From positions 2,107,001 through 2,171,000 of the forward strand of contig NC_089284.1 of the NCBI RefSeq assembly GCF_963678975.1: a DNA stretch of 64,000 bases. The letters are read 5' to 3'. Positions 22,701 through 33,000 of the stretch are shown one piece after another (position 1 is the stretch's first letter; each line of letters begins with the position of its first letter). The position numbers and the translations under genes are program-made. This DNA comes from Dysidea avara. Lineage: Eukaryota > Porifera > Demospongiae > Dictyoceratida > Dysideidae. A model generated the notes under the pieces. The model saw only the letters and a list, made by a program, of their open reading frames with translations. It had not been told where the DNA came from and ran no database searches.

Positions 22701-25146
22701 TTAGGGTTGTACCATAATTAGGTTTTTGTGCAAAGGTTATAATCTAGTATGGATTGTACTTACTCAGATATAGACACTAGCTCTTGTTCAAGTGGAGCAA
22801 TTTTTTCCAGCACTGAAGAGTACATCATATTAGCCTTTACCCAAGTTGCCAATGGAGCAGCTGCTGCACTAGTGCGTTTGGCTACCTACAGTAGTAAAAC
22901 AAAAAGGAATACTAGTAACTAAGTAGCTCCACTGTTAACCATCTGGCTATTTATACTTGGCACATGTACAAAAGCTTGTGTGTGCATGTGTTCAGTGGAT
23001 ACTGATGTATGTGCACTACATTGCATTCACCACAGAGTACAGTAGACTGCATGTATTATGTCTTTTTTTTGTCTGATTATGTCATACATTTGCAAACACA
23101 TTCAGATTCTCTTTTATGATGACTTAAAATGAACTGATCTCTGAACAGCATGGAACTGTTCAGTGCAACAATGGATGAAGAGTGATGGGGGTCTGAAAGT
23201 CCATCTGCAATCCACCAGTATGACTACAAGTTCCTGTTTCCTCCGTTGCAGTGGAGGATCATGTGACCAGTACGAGTCATGTCAAGACAAGACAAGTGTG
23301 TGTTGTATGTGCACGCATGCACATGCAAAAGTGTATGTCCCTTGTCTAAGTGTATGGCTCTATTACTGTACACACATAAATACAGACTATTTCTGGGATG
23401 CACAGTATGGTCCATCAACCGAGTCTTCCATACCCAGTGCCACAGCAAGATACTATAATCTGGTCCGGGCCAAGTTGTAAAATATGTACTCCATAACAGA
23501 AAATCACTGACTGCTCTAATTGACTGTTTGCTAATAGACTATTCATAGATTTATAACTCATTAAGTGTGAAAAAATACCATAGAAGTTGAAAGTAAAACA
23601 CAGAATATAGACAGACACAAATCCTTGAATTATGTACCAGATTACATGTATGTATTGTGGGTGCATGTGTGTGCAGTACAATGCAATCCAACATGATATG
23701 AACTCACAGCAGGATCAAAAGATCTCATATTCTTGTCTAACAGCTCTTGAATGGTGCAGCGAATTTCTGGAGTGATTTTGTGGGCATCAAATGACATGAT
23801 CTCCTCTTGCATGGTTCGCTTTGCCAAAAAGCTAAAGCAACAGAAAACATAAAAGGGATCACAGAGAAAAAGAAACATTCAAAATTTATCATTGTCTTTA
23901 TCTATCATCAGTAGTCCTACTTCCACTATATACATTAGTGCTGAAACGAATAGCAATTTTTACTATTCGAATAGTTGTGAACAAAACTACCGAATATTCG
24001 ATTATTCTTTAAGCTTAGGCCACTCCAAATAAATTCTCTGTTTCCCGTCCGCCGCCCACATCTGGTTACTGTCAGCTCTAAATATTCCATTATTCCGTAT
24101 TCTTCTATTATTTCCTGGTTATTCTTGCATACTGACAGGCTCAGTAAAGCTCACGTGTCAGCAGTGCTATCAAGTCAGCACAAACTTCACGTTTGTGTTA
24201 TTTTTTGCAATTTAAAAAGGAAGGAACAAGCTTAAGCATGCTTTTATGCAGCTTTTATGGTTGTGCCAGGCAAATACTGGCTTGAAAGAGCTGCCAATCT
24301 TATAGTGAAATAATGGAAATGGACCGCCCGCCCGCATGCGAATATGCTTGAGTCCAGGATGGGAAACAGAGAATTTATTTGGAGTGGTCTTATACTTCTA
24401 TTGAATGAGTACTGTAATCTTGTATGGTAAAGCCTAAGAGCTATTTCTATCTTTTCTAAAATAGAATTTTTACAGCATAAAAACACAACTTCATTCACAA
24501 TCTTAAGTTTCAAGGCTGGCTCTTCCATCTAAATACAGTGTACAAAGTGCTAACGATTATTCAAATAGTGTGTTAACGAATCGAATAGTGTCTTGCTGAC
24601 CGATTAGTCAAATAACCGAATAATCGTTTCAGCACTAATATACATTACACACCTTACCTTCTCATTTTGTTCCAAGAAGTATCAGAAGTACCCATCAGTT
24701 TCAAAACAGCCCCCAAGATATTTCTAATTACACCAGGTGGCATAGGTAATGTCCTTAATTCAGACAGTGCCTCCTTCTTAATGTTGCCTACAGCTTCTTT
24801 AGCCTCCTTCACCAATGGCTCTATGCTGGATAGTTCAGTATCAATAGCTTGTTCTGTCTCATCCAGTCTAGCCCTTTCTTTACACTGCTGCCGTATCACC
24901 TTTTCAACTTCAATCTTTTGCTCACTGATTTGCTAGATAAGTTCAGATATAATATGTTAAGTGTCACTGGGCTAGCTTAATTTAACACAAATGCATAAAT
25001 AAATCATATCATAATTACGGACTGACTAATACACATACTTGCATTGTTGCAGTAATATCTTTCATGACTTCATCAGCTTCTCTTTGTTTCTGGGCCAGCT
25101 GATCAGCAATAACATCTTTGAACTCACCAATTTCATCAAGTGTGGT
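19733..25146 (-). CDS. stalk-only fragment of cytoplasmic dynein-2 heavy chain (DYNC2H1)
   Basis: Six exons, 25039-25146, 24658-24932, 23708-23831, 22764-22885, 19982-20068 and 19733-19850, join in agreeing phases into 278 stop-free codons. They give the ascending coiled coil ([36 protein letters not shown]), the dynein hallmark [19 protein letters not shown], the microtubule-binding tip ([32 protein letters not shown]) and the start of the descending coil ([32 protein letters not shown]). The match to dynein-2 rather than dynein-1 is by recognition of the MPPxVIR and FLAKR context. The last exon is only weakly dynein-like. The motor ring, linker, tail and C-terminal domain are absent: unrelated complete genes lie upstream, and nothing dynein-like follows below 19.7 kb. 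It may be a translocated duplicate, a pseudogene, part of a novel short gene, or an assembly join. Confidence 0.8.
20535..20745. repeat. foldback MITE within the dynein fragment intron
   Basis: AAAGTAGGGATCCAAGCAAT pairs with CGCTTGTATCCCTACTTT; the inner parts pair around GTGTTACAACAATCATTTTG. It is related in sequence to the family A foldback. A smaller hairpin, AGGGTGACTG...CAGTCACCCT, lies at about 20794-20820. The rest of the intron to 22763 also contains the TACCGTATA element. Confidence 0.45.
21722..21956. mobile_element. TACCGTATA-type MITE
   Basis: Starts TACCGTATATGTACATA and ends TGCATACGGTA. The interior contains TTTTCATGGGTCAACGAATT and AACTGCGAAATCCGCAAAAA, echoing the GCGAAA words in the copy at 48557-49000. 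Non-coding. Confidence 0.45.
23936..24637. mobile_element. hAT-like MITE with perfect 8-bp target duplication, carrying a nested MITE
   Basis: Same family as 13999-14323: termini TAGTGCTGAAACG and CGTTTCAGCACTA. The flanks ATATACAT at 23928-23935 and 24638-24645 are identical. It lies in the intron between the dynein exons 24658-24932 and 23708-23831, only 20 bp from the donor of the former. It is longer than its relative because of the insertion at 24018-24389. Confidence 0.8.
24018..24389. mobile_element. nested MITE, PIF/Harbinger-like, 3-bp TTA target duplication
   Basis: Termini GGCCACTCCAAATAAATTCT and, complemented, GACCACTCCAAATAAATTCT; the inverted repeat spans 29 bp with one mismatch. 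The copy of the host MITE at 13999-14323 provides the empty site AAGCTTATAC, so TTA (24015-24017 and 24390-24392) is the duplicated target. A TTA duplication fits PIF/Harbinger elements. A truncated relative (TTAGGCCACTCCAAATGAG) is at about 46693. Confidence 0.7.
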
Positions 25147-25692
25147 CTGAATATAACATAAGTAGTAACTAATACAGCTTGATGACAAAATGGCAAATTT
25201 CCCATGGTTAATATATACATATATCTAACTTGGCAGGTTGAGAAAGACAGCTGATGGCTGTACCTGCTTGTTTTATTGAAACACTGCATTATACTGCTCT
25301 ATAAATTAGAGTACAGTAGACAGGGAAGTTTTGCGAATTTTGTATTTACTATGGTAATCATACAGTGGTTTAGCTACATGTCTCACTGTATACTCTACTG
25401 AAGCACTGAAATATAGCTCATCTGCGGCTACACACAAGGCTGCTTGCATAATAAGAATGGCTGCAGAGTCTACAGCCATTTTTGGTAGATAGTAAGAACC
25501 GCTGCATTTATATAAGACTGTTTTTTTTCTATACCTACATTTGTGCACTCAGTATAAAAAGTTAGATTACATGGGCATAAAATATATAGTTACTAGATCT
25601 ACACACGTAGTAATACCTTGAGTATGTTTAAGCCACCTAGTATTTTACTAATATTTATAATACAGTATATTCTATTCAAAACTCAGAGCATT
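25147..25692. other. spacer between dynein fragment and F-box gene
   Basis: No further dynein exon could be found here on the minus strand. An 80-codon minus-strand ORF (25306-25548) has no recognisable motif and no splice logic tying it to either neighbour. The expected upstream dynein stalk and motor exons are missing. Confidence 0.5.
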
Positions 25693-26823
25693 TTATGCTA
25701 GCTTAGCATTATCATAGGATAGACCAGGAGGTATAACTACCTTGGCTACATCTTTCTCCTTCTTCTGCCATAGCAACTGCACCATATTACCCTTAACTGC
25801 ATTGTAACAAGTTTCTCTCAAGAATCGACTGGTCATTGATAAGCAGAAGAGACCACTGGAGTCGAGGAAGCTGATAACCATATGTAAAACTTCAGTGGGT
25901 AATTGACTAAGTGGATCAACAGGTACATCACTGTAACCATAAGCTGCTAGTTCTCTTTGCTGTTGTAGCCTTGCTGCATACCAACCCTGAACTGCTTCTG
26001 AATTTTCAGAGTCCACAACTAATGACTTAGTTTCTCTGACAGCAAACGCGTGTGAACATTTATTGTAAACAAGTTCAAAATATTGTGGAGATGGTAATAG
26101 CCGGGAAATACTGAAATTACAGCCGTACTCGTACAACGGACAATGGTGTACCAACCAACCATATAGGCCACCGTGTATGATGTTGTGTTGGGTCTTGTAA
26201 TGATCTTCAAATTCATCACGCCTCACAGTCTCATTACATCTTATCAGCATGTGCAACTGTTCACGATCAGTTGACTCTACAGTCATATAGAAGCAACAGA
26301 AAGATGGAGAAAGAGACATCATTGTGACTCCACCTTGTCTCCTGTGTGGGTAGGATCGATGGTAGGGTGCACCGATCAATAGGTGGTGAGGTGCACTGGG
26401 TTGTAGCATCATGCTTAATTCTTTGGTCTTTTCTTCAGATTCCAGTTTGCTTTCAGCTCGCTCTACATCACTAGCAAGGAAATCTTCTGCAAACTTCACA
26501 CCCTCACTCCTGTCGCTCTCAACACGATCGTCAATAATATTACGATCAACTCGCTCCCACGTGAACTTGCAGTGAACAACGCTGGCGGGACAGTGCGCCA
26601 AATGTGTCTTCATCTTGTATCGTGCTAGTAGCGTCTCACAGCCGTAATGTGCGTTGATGCAAGGGACAGTTTTGCTCATACACATTTCCTCGTGATCCTC
26701 CATCTTACACTGATGTGCCACGGTTCCACATCCATGATCACAGTCCACCATAGGACAATCTGGAACTTTACAGTATCGCGAGATGCAGGTAGCGCAGTGT
26801 CTATGTATTTGTACCGTCGCCAT
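25693..26823 (-). CDS. F-box protein with N-terminal TRAF-type zinc finger (FBXO30/FBXO40-like), copy 2
   Basis: Intronless 376-aa ORF, likely an SCF ubiquitin-ligase adaptor. The N-terminal Cys/His block (about residues 5-95) contains IHRHCATCISRYCKVPDC, DHGCGTVAHQCKMEDHEEMC and LAHCPASVVHCKFTWERVDR. The central block contains HCPLYEYGCNFSISRLLPSP. An F-box near residues 308-345 reads LSQLPTEVLHMVISFLDSSG and CLSMTSRFLRETC. It is clearly paralogous to 2627-3787, with conserved order and spacing but substantial divergence, so the duplication is not recent. The start codon is set by the match to that paralog. It is head-to-head with CRCP, 136 bp between start codons. Confidence 0.88.
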   Translation of the reverse strand: MATVQIHRHCATCISRYCKVPDCPMVDCDHGCGTVAHQCKMEDHEEMCMSKTVPCINAHYGCETLLARYKMKTHLAHCPASVVHCKFTWERVDRNIIDDRVESDRSEGVKFAEDFLASDVERAESKLESEEKTKELSMMLQPSAPHHLLIGAPYHRSYPHRRQGGVTMMSLSPSFCCFYMTVESTDREQLHMLIRCNETVRRDEFEDHYKTQHNIIHGGLYGWLVHHCPLYEYGCNFSISRLLPSPQYFELVYNKCSHAFAVRETKSLVVDSENSEAVQGWYAARLQQQRELAAYGYSDVPVDPLSQLPTEVLHMVISFLDSSGLFCLSMTSRFLRETCYNAVKGNMVQLLWQKKEKDVAKVVIPPGLSYDNAKLA

Positions 26824-26959
26824 AGAAAACAGACTCTCAGCTTAGTATTTTCTCGTGGTATTCGCAAAAATACGCTAACCAGAAAACGTCCAACTGTAAT
26901 CCTGGTAATCTGGCATACCGAGTTGATATACTTACCAACTTTCGATTGTGGGTTGTAAG
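26824..26959. promoter_or_regulatory. bidirectional promoter region, F-box gene / CRCP
   Basis: The only sequence between the two divergent start codons is 136 bp. It must hold both 5' UTRs and core promoters unless unseen upstream exons exist. No TATA box at a clear position and no recognisable paired factor site was found. Confidence 0.6.
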
Positions 26960-29900
26960 ATGGAAGTGTGAGTAGTCGTAGTTGTGTTACTGTGTAGTGA
27001 AGTAACGCAAAATATCTTTTCAGGATAAACAAGAATGTTGCTCTTCTATCAAATTATGAGGTATGGTTTGCAAATCCACTTTCTAATGACTGCTACGTAC
27101 AGTTTTGACCATTCAAGGTTTATGAAAAACTACTGGAACACCAGGAGCATATGAAGAAGAAGAAAGGCCCTGCATTGGGAAAGGCACAAAACCTAGCCAC
27201 TGTTGTATACCAGGTTTGGTGATGGCGGTTGTATGTCTACTTGTCAGCCTTGCATACTTGTTACAGACTGCAAACTATTTGTCTTCCACACCATGTAAAG
27301 GTCAGGTAAGCAGTTGATTTTTAGGGGCTATTCTCTTTCATAAAACATAATGTAGAATCCTAAATGTATTGGAGAAGTCCTCACAGCACTAAAGAAATAT
27401 AATTTAACGAAGTGAGATGGTATAAATATTGATCAGTTAGATAGATGTGTATATATGCATAAATTATACAGTTTAATTGATGAGGATGTAATTTTGCAAA
27501 TTGGTGGAATTGGGTATATCTGCTAAATTAAATCCTTCAATATCATCATCGTTATTTTGTCTTGACTCCAATGCTTTGCTTATGACCATATATTGGGTTA
27601 ATATATTTAAAGGGGAAATTTTTAAAGAGCAGCTGGTAAAAGTAATGTCAAAGGTTTTATTTTCAAATGCTCAAACATTGTGTAGCACCATGTGTCTAGT
27701 AGTTTTACTCAATGGCCCTAATTAGCACTAAAAGTTGACAAAGGATTTGACTCATTACGAAGGAGTGGGACCAACTATATGATAAGAAGACTTCAAGAGT
27801 TTCCATTTCTTTCAATGTGAAAAGCTGTTACATGTGACATACGAAAACTGAATGGTGTAGCCAATTAAAATGTCAATTCTGTCAATTTGTATATACAAAT
27901 CAACATACAGTGAAACCTTACTAATAGGGCCATCTATGTGACCGCCTTGATTATGAGGTGGCCTCCTATGTTTGGGACATACTAACAGTAGGAATTTTAA
28001 GTTCAATTTGGGATCATAGCAACTTTGTTTCATTACTTTTTTTTTTTTGTTATGATCCCTAATAACATAGGGATTGAATGTCCATTGGCATATCTGCAGG
28101 TGTAGGCAATCTTCCTTCTTTTCTTTGCTATTATCCCTAATCAAACTGAAAAATCTTAGTTTACTTTTCTGTATTTGTGAACTAGTGAATCTGCATGTAC
28201 CTTGTCAAAGGAAAGAATGGAACCAGACTTGATGTGAGCGTATACCCCAACTGGACATTACACTTCGTTTTCAGCTACTACAGATTTTATTTCTGTTTAA
28301 AAATTACATGACATGTGCATTTATGCACACTCAAGATTTAAAATATTTTGTTTCATGAAACAAGTTGCTGACACCAGGACCAAGATTTCCCAATGTTAGC
28401 AACTTGTTACATGAAATGAAAAAATTAGATCTTGTGTGTGAATTAGAAATGTAACAATATATCGATATATCGCGTATCGTATCGTTTTAAGACAATATTG
28501 CTGTATCGATACAAAGTCAAACCGTATCGATATATCGCATATCATGATGTATCAACATATTGTGATATATCGACATATCGTGGCTTGTTAACATGGCTGA
28601 CAATCAAATTATTGTACATTGTGGAGTATGTAATGCTTCTCAAAAAAAATTAGCTCACTTATTTCTCTTAAAAAACAAAAACCATTGCTTAGACTCCACT
28701 TTGTATTGCACAATATATCGCTGTATCGTGATACACCAGAGGCAATACATTACGTCTAAACACTGTATCATTGCATCTCTAGTGTGCATACACATTATCA
28801 ACTTTTTAAATGGAATTGAAGTTTGCAGTCTGTTCAGCCCATTGCAGAGTGTTACAAATGAAGAACACTTTAAAAGTGCCTCTGAAATCAACTTAGCCAC
28901 TACGAAAAATAAAAATGAATTCTGTTACAAACATTAAGGCACTAGCTACCACAAATCAACACCTTGCATTGTCAGCAAAGATAAATGGGACACAAAGGAG
29001 GATATTGTACGTACTGTGGTATGCCAAAAGGTACCTGTTGGGCTGAAGTGATGGAGGATTTTGATCTGAAATTCTGCCCCACTAGTGGGACATTTGAGTT
29101 TTCGGCATCTGGTTTAACTTGCAAGCTAAGTAAGAATTAGCTTGTTTCCTAAAGTGTATTGTAGCCATGCTATGTGGGGATTCGACCACTAGTCATGCCC
29201 CCATGGGTGGAGAATTAGATTTTAAAAAAAGTTAAGTGCCGGGGGGGAGATAATATTGATAGGTACATATGTCAAGCAGTAGAAAATTATTCTGAATTTT
29301 TTTGGTAGCAACCTAAACATTTCAGGTGGTACTGAAGGCATTTTTGGGCGTGGTTATATATACTTAACCATTACTTGCATTGTACCGTGAAGGTATTGTG
29401 AGGCTGGTTTCTGGTCAATATGTGAGAAAGTGCAAACCCTCATGATCCCTAATATATAGTTACTACTACTGTACCATACTGTATGATAATGTAAGCCCCC
29501 CTCTTTTAATTTGGTCACCAGTTGATGACAAAGAAACAACTGATATAATTTTCAAGTGTAGATAGTGTCTGTGGAGCTAGTTGGTTGTAGATTTAAAACA
29601 GACCCAGTGGTCTTTAGAGTCCTTGATGGAGTTCTGGCCAACCTGGGGATGACTGACTGTATGTGGTTATGTAGCCTTTTCTGCTATACCATTACTGACC
29701 CACAACTTCTCTGGAATACTGTCATTACTAGTGTCTTTATCATTCACTTTGTAGTTGATTGCTGTTATTGGGATATTGTTTATGTACACATGTTTGTTTG
29801 CGTAGAGCCGAAAAGTTACAGCTAATAAACTTGACACCTTGTACACCAGTAGAAATGCAACTGGTAAGTACATTAAATGTTGGACATGTAACTGCTAGTC

Positions 29901-30029
29901 AATATCTTACAGGTTATTGAAGAAATGGATGAGCGGTTCAAAGATCAAGAGATAGATGAGATGTGTGAAATAATTAGAACTCACTTGCTTAAACCAAAGC
30001 CTGATGATAATGATGCACCAGCACAATAA
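26960..30029 (+). CDS. CRCP: RNA polymerase III subunit RPC9 (CRCP)
   Basis: Seven exons, 26960-26967, 27024-27060, 27118-27213, 27267-27305, 27356-27411, 29806-29863 and 29913-30029, give 136 aa with matching phases. RPC9 pairs with RPC8 in the stalk of RNA polymerase III and acts in transcription initiation; human CRCP is 148 aa. The sponge-like sequence follows the family from the first residue: MEV, VALLSNYEVYEKLLEHQE, NYLSSTPCKGQNPKCIGEVL, TALKKYNLTKAEKLQLINL, and an acidic C-terminus ending DNDAPAQ. Exon 1 contributes only eight coding bases. Intron 5 (27412-29805) is large and filled with repeats, including an hAT-like MITE. The stop is 52 bp from the AP4B1 stop on the other strand. 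Confidence 0.93.
28444..28781. mobile_element. hAT-like MITE in CRCP intron 5
   Basis: Left end TAGAAATGTAACAATATATC; complement of the right end TAGAGATGCAATGATACAGT. The interior is rich in TATCGATA words. Flanks GTGTGAAT (28436-28443) and GTGTGCAT (28782-28789) match at 7 of 8 bases, a slightly decayed 8-bp duplication. Family A fragments in inverse orientation follow at 28960-29060 and 29330-29500, and a foldback arm precedes it near 28030-28170. Confidence 0.65.
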
Positions 30030-30042
30030 TAATAATTACAAA

Positions 30043-30048
30043 TTTATT
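30043..30048 (-). terminator. polyadenylation signal of AP4B1
   Basis: AATAAA on the minus strand, 34 bp past the AP4B1 stop and 14 bp past the CRCP stop on the other strand. The two 3' UTRs must therefore overlap. Confidence 0.6.
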
Positions 30049-30081
30049 TGTTGGTATAATTTGATATAGCCAATTAGGAAT

Positions 30082-33000
30082 TTAATGTTGTGCAATCCAT
30101 TTTCCAACAAGGGAATTTCGAAAGTGTTTCATGAAAGACTCTGATTGGCTGGGATTGTCACATTTCATCTTTACACCAATGATGGATGTTGCCACGGTGA
30201 CCTGTGCCTCAGCTAGGAAATAGTGAAATGTTGACACCTGCAAGAAACAACAGAAGGGCTTCAATGAGAAATGAACGAACAATGGAGTATCTAAATATTC
30301 AGAAATATGAATTACAGTAACAACTTACATGTTGGGCATAGAAGAAAAATTTTACCACAGGCTGATTGGCAGGACTGGATGCCATAGTAATAATATTGCT
30401 CAATTGCATTGTTTGTTGTAGCTCCTCTGGACTGGGTACAGCATCTAGTTCCAGCTTCATTTCATCACTGTGACAGAAATATAGATAAACTCGCTGAAAG
30501 GCCATCAAATTCTAGTGGACTGGACTACTTAATGAATTTGATTTATTGATTCTTGGAGTACAGTAGCAGAACATATAAAAATAAATTCTTGTACATGCAT
30601 GTAAAACTCCCTAGCTAGATTTGTAGCTATGGCTATTTATTGTTAATTTTATGTTTCAGATCCCCTGTCTGCATTGCTGAATTCGGTCGTTGTTATGACA
30701 TAATGCAATTTTTCACCATTATTCCATCAACTTGCTTAGATTGCTAGGCAATAACAAATCTATTAGCTAACTAGTAAGACAGATTTTAATGAATAATGAA
30801 CCATCTGCCCGCATCGGTTTCTAATCTGAAGCATAAAAGTAATAATAAGGGACCTGTTCTGTATCAAAAACAGAAACAAAGTATAGTAGTCATTCGTGGG
30901 ATGCAAGTTCCCGAAGGCGTTAGATAAATACATAATAGTAATGGCTATGCTGGACTGAGAAATGAGTCTAGCTATAGCTAGCTTTGGTGTATAGTCATAT
31001 GCATGCAAAATATGATATAAATTGTGTAGGTGATTCCTAACGCATATGCAATACCTTATTTTCATATTCAGCCATTTCCTCTCAAAGTCTGCAGGACTGA
31101 GGGTGGCATTTGGGTTGAGCAGTATAGATGGTGCCACTTCCTCTTTTGCCAACAGCTCACCACTATCCTGTGAGGCAGAGACACCCAATAATGTGAGCAA
31201 GGCAGCTCCCTCACCCCTTACCAGAAGATTTCCTACAGCTACCCCAGCACTTGTGCTACTAGTGATACTATTCTCGTCTGGAATGTCCACAGCCACAAAT
31301 CGACCAGAGTCAAAGCTGACTTCTACAAAAGGAACAACATACACACAAAGTAGATACTGTAGTACATGGACTGTACCTGCTCCAGAAGGAGACATTACAG
31401 TATCCTTCTTGAAGATGTAGGGAGTCTCTTGTGTAATGAACTCTTCAGATGACTTTCCATACATCACAGCCAATGTGTTGAATTCTGAACAGAGAGCCCT
31501 CTGAGGGAATACAGTAGCATGACAATCAAATCATGTAGATAATTGTTTTGTTGGTATAAACATTTGCTTAGTTATATAACTGTTACTTTTCTTGCCCATT
31601 AAGAGATTGCAATCAAACATTTCAGGAAACAGGAAACATAATTTAAAGAGCAGAACTACGTACAGTATTCTGAAGCACCCGACAACCTCATAAGTACATA
31701 TGCATGTCCCTAGCCTTTGAAAGGCTCTTGCTACACTGTAAGTAAGACAGCATGGGCCCTGCAGCTTTTGCGTTAGTTAGTAACTTGTAAGAGAGAGCCC
31801 AGACCATATAATTATCCTTCTAAAATCTTTCATTTTGAATGAACTTTTTACTCCAGACACAAGATTCAAGATACTGCAATGCTGTATTCTGAAAGCAACA
31901 CAACAATCACATACACAGGACTCTGATAAAATATATATACTTGTGGTGGACTTGTAGTGGGTTTGGCTGTGCCCTCATACGTTACAGTGATGTAATCTAG
32001 TTACTTAACAGAGCATACATACTCACTCTTTGTAATGCATTGCTCTCTGTGGAGATGAACTTCCTCTGATTACCGCACACTATTCTCTTAGCCTGTGTCA
32101 ATATGACATGTAATTATACTGTGATGAAGGATCATCCATTACCTCATTGATGTCTTGCTTGAGTAGACGATAGTAGAGCATAGCACGATCATGTACATCC
32201 ATGTCTGTCTCAACATCTGCAGTGACACACAGCCCCACCCACAATTAACAAGTAGCACTATACAGTTTCCCCACCAACAAATCAAGTAGCAATAAAAACC
32301 ACAGAAGAGCTATAGAGGATTCCAGGAATTTATGATAAAACATGCATATTCTCTATATGTGTAAAATGCCTGAGTGTCTGGGTTATGTGGGCATCCAAAG
32401 TATGGGGCATTGTATTAGCATCTGGAAAGTGAGTAACGCAAATGGGTCGAAGCACACATATATTGTTATTGGGATACTGTGCAAGGAATCTCAAGACTGT
32501 AGTTTTAAAACTGCAATGCATAGAACAAATCATGGCATCAACCCAAATTTTCTTGCACCCTAAGAAGCATACCTTTGAGATTTAATTTGATACTTTCCTT
32601 TGAGATTTAATTACACTAGTAACAAACCCCTAACCTTCAATTACGTATTCCTAAAGTCTTCTGCAACGACCATTTCTGAAATGTTTGTGTGAAAATTTTA
32701 GATGTCCAGTCTCTTCAAACAGGGAAAATGTTTTTGCAAACAGTAAGTGGCTTCTCATAAATTCCTGGAATCCCCTATACAGTTAAGATATGACGCTTGA
32801 TGTGTAAACTATGAGAATATTGAGTCACTGTATATATACAAGTATAAGAAAAAATAGGAATTTTAATTAGAGTAGGGACAGTGTATAGTGCTGCAATAAA
32901 AAGAAATGCACAGTAGGGATATTCACTTCTTATTGTTTAACAACATTTGGACATTACGTACTACTCCGATCCAGCTTGTTTCAGTACTTTTATTGCAGCA

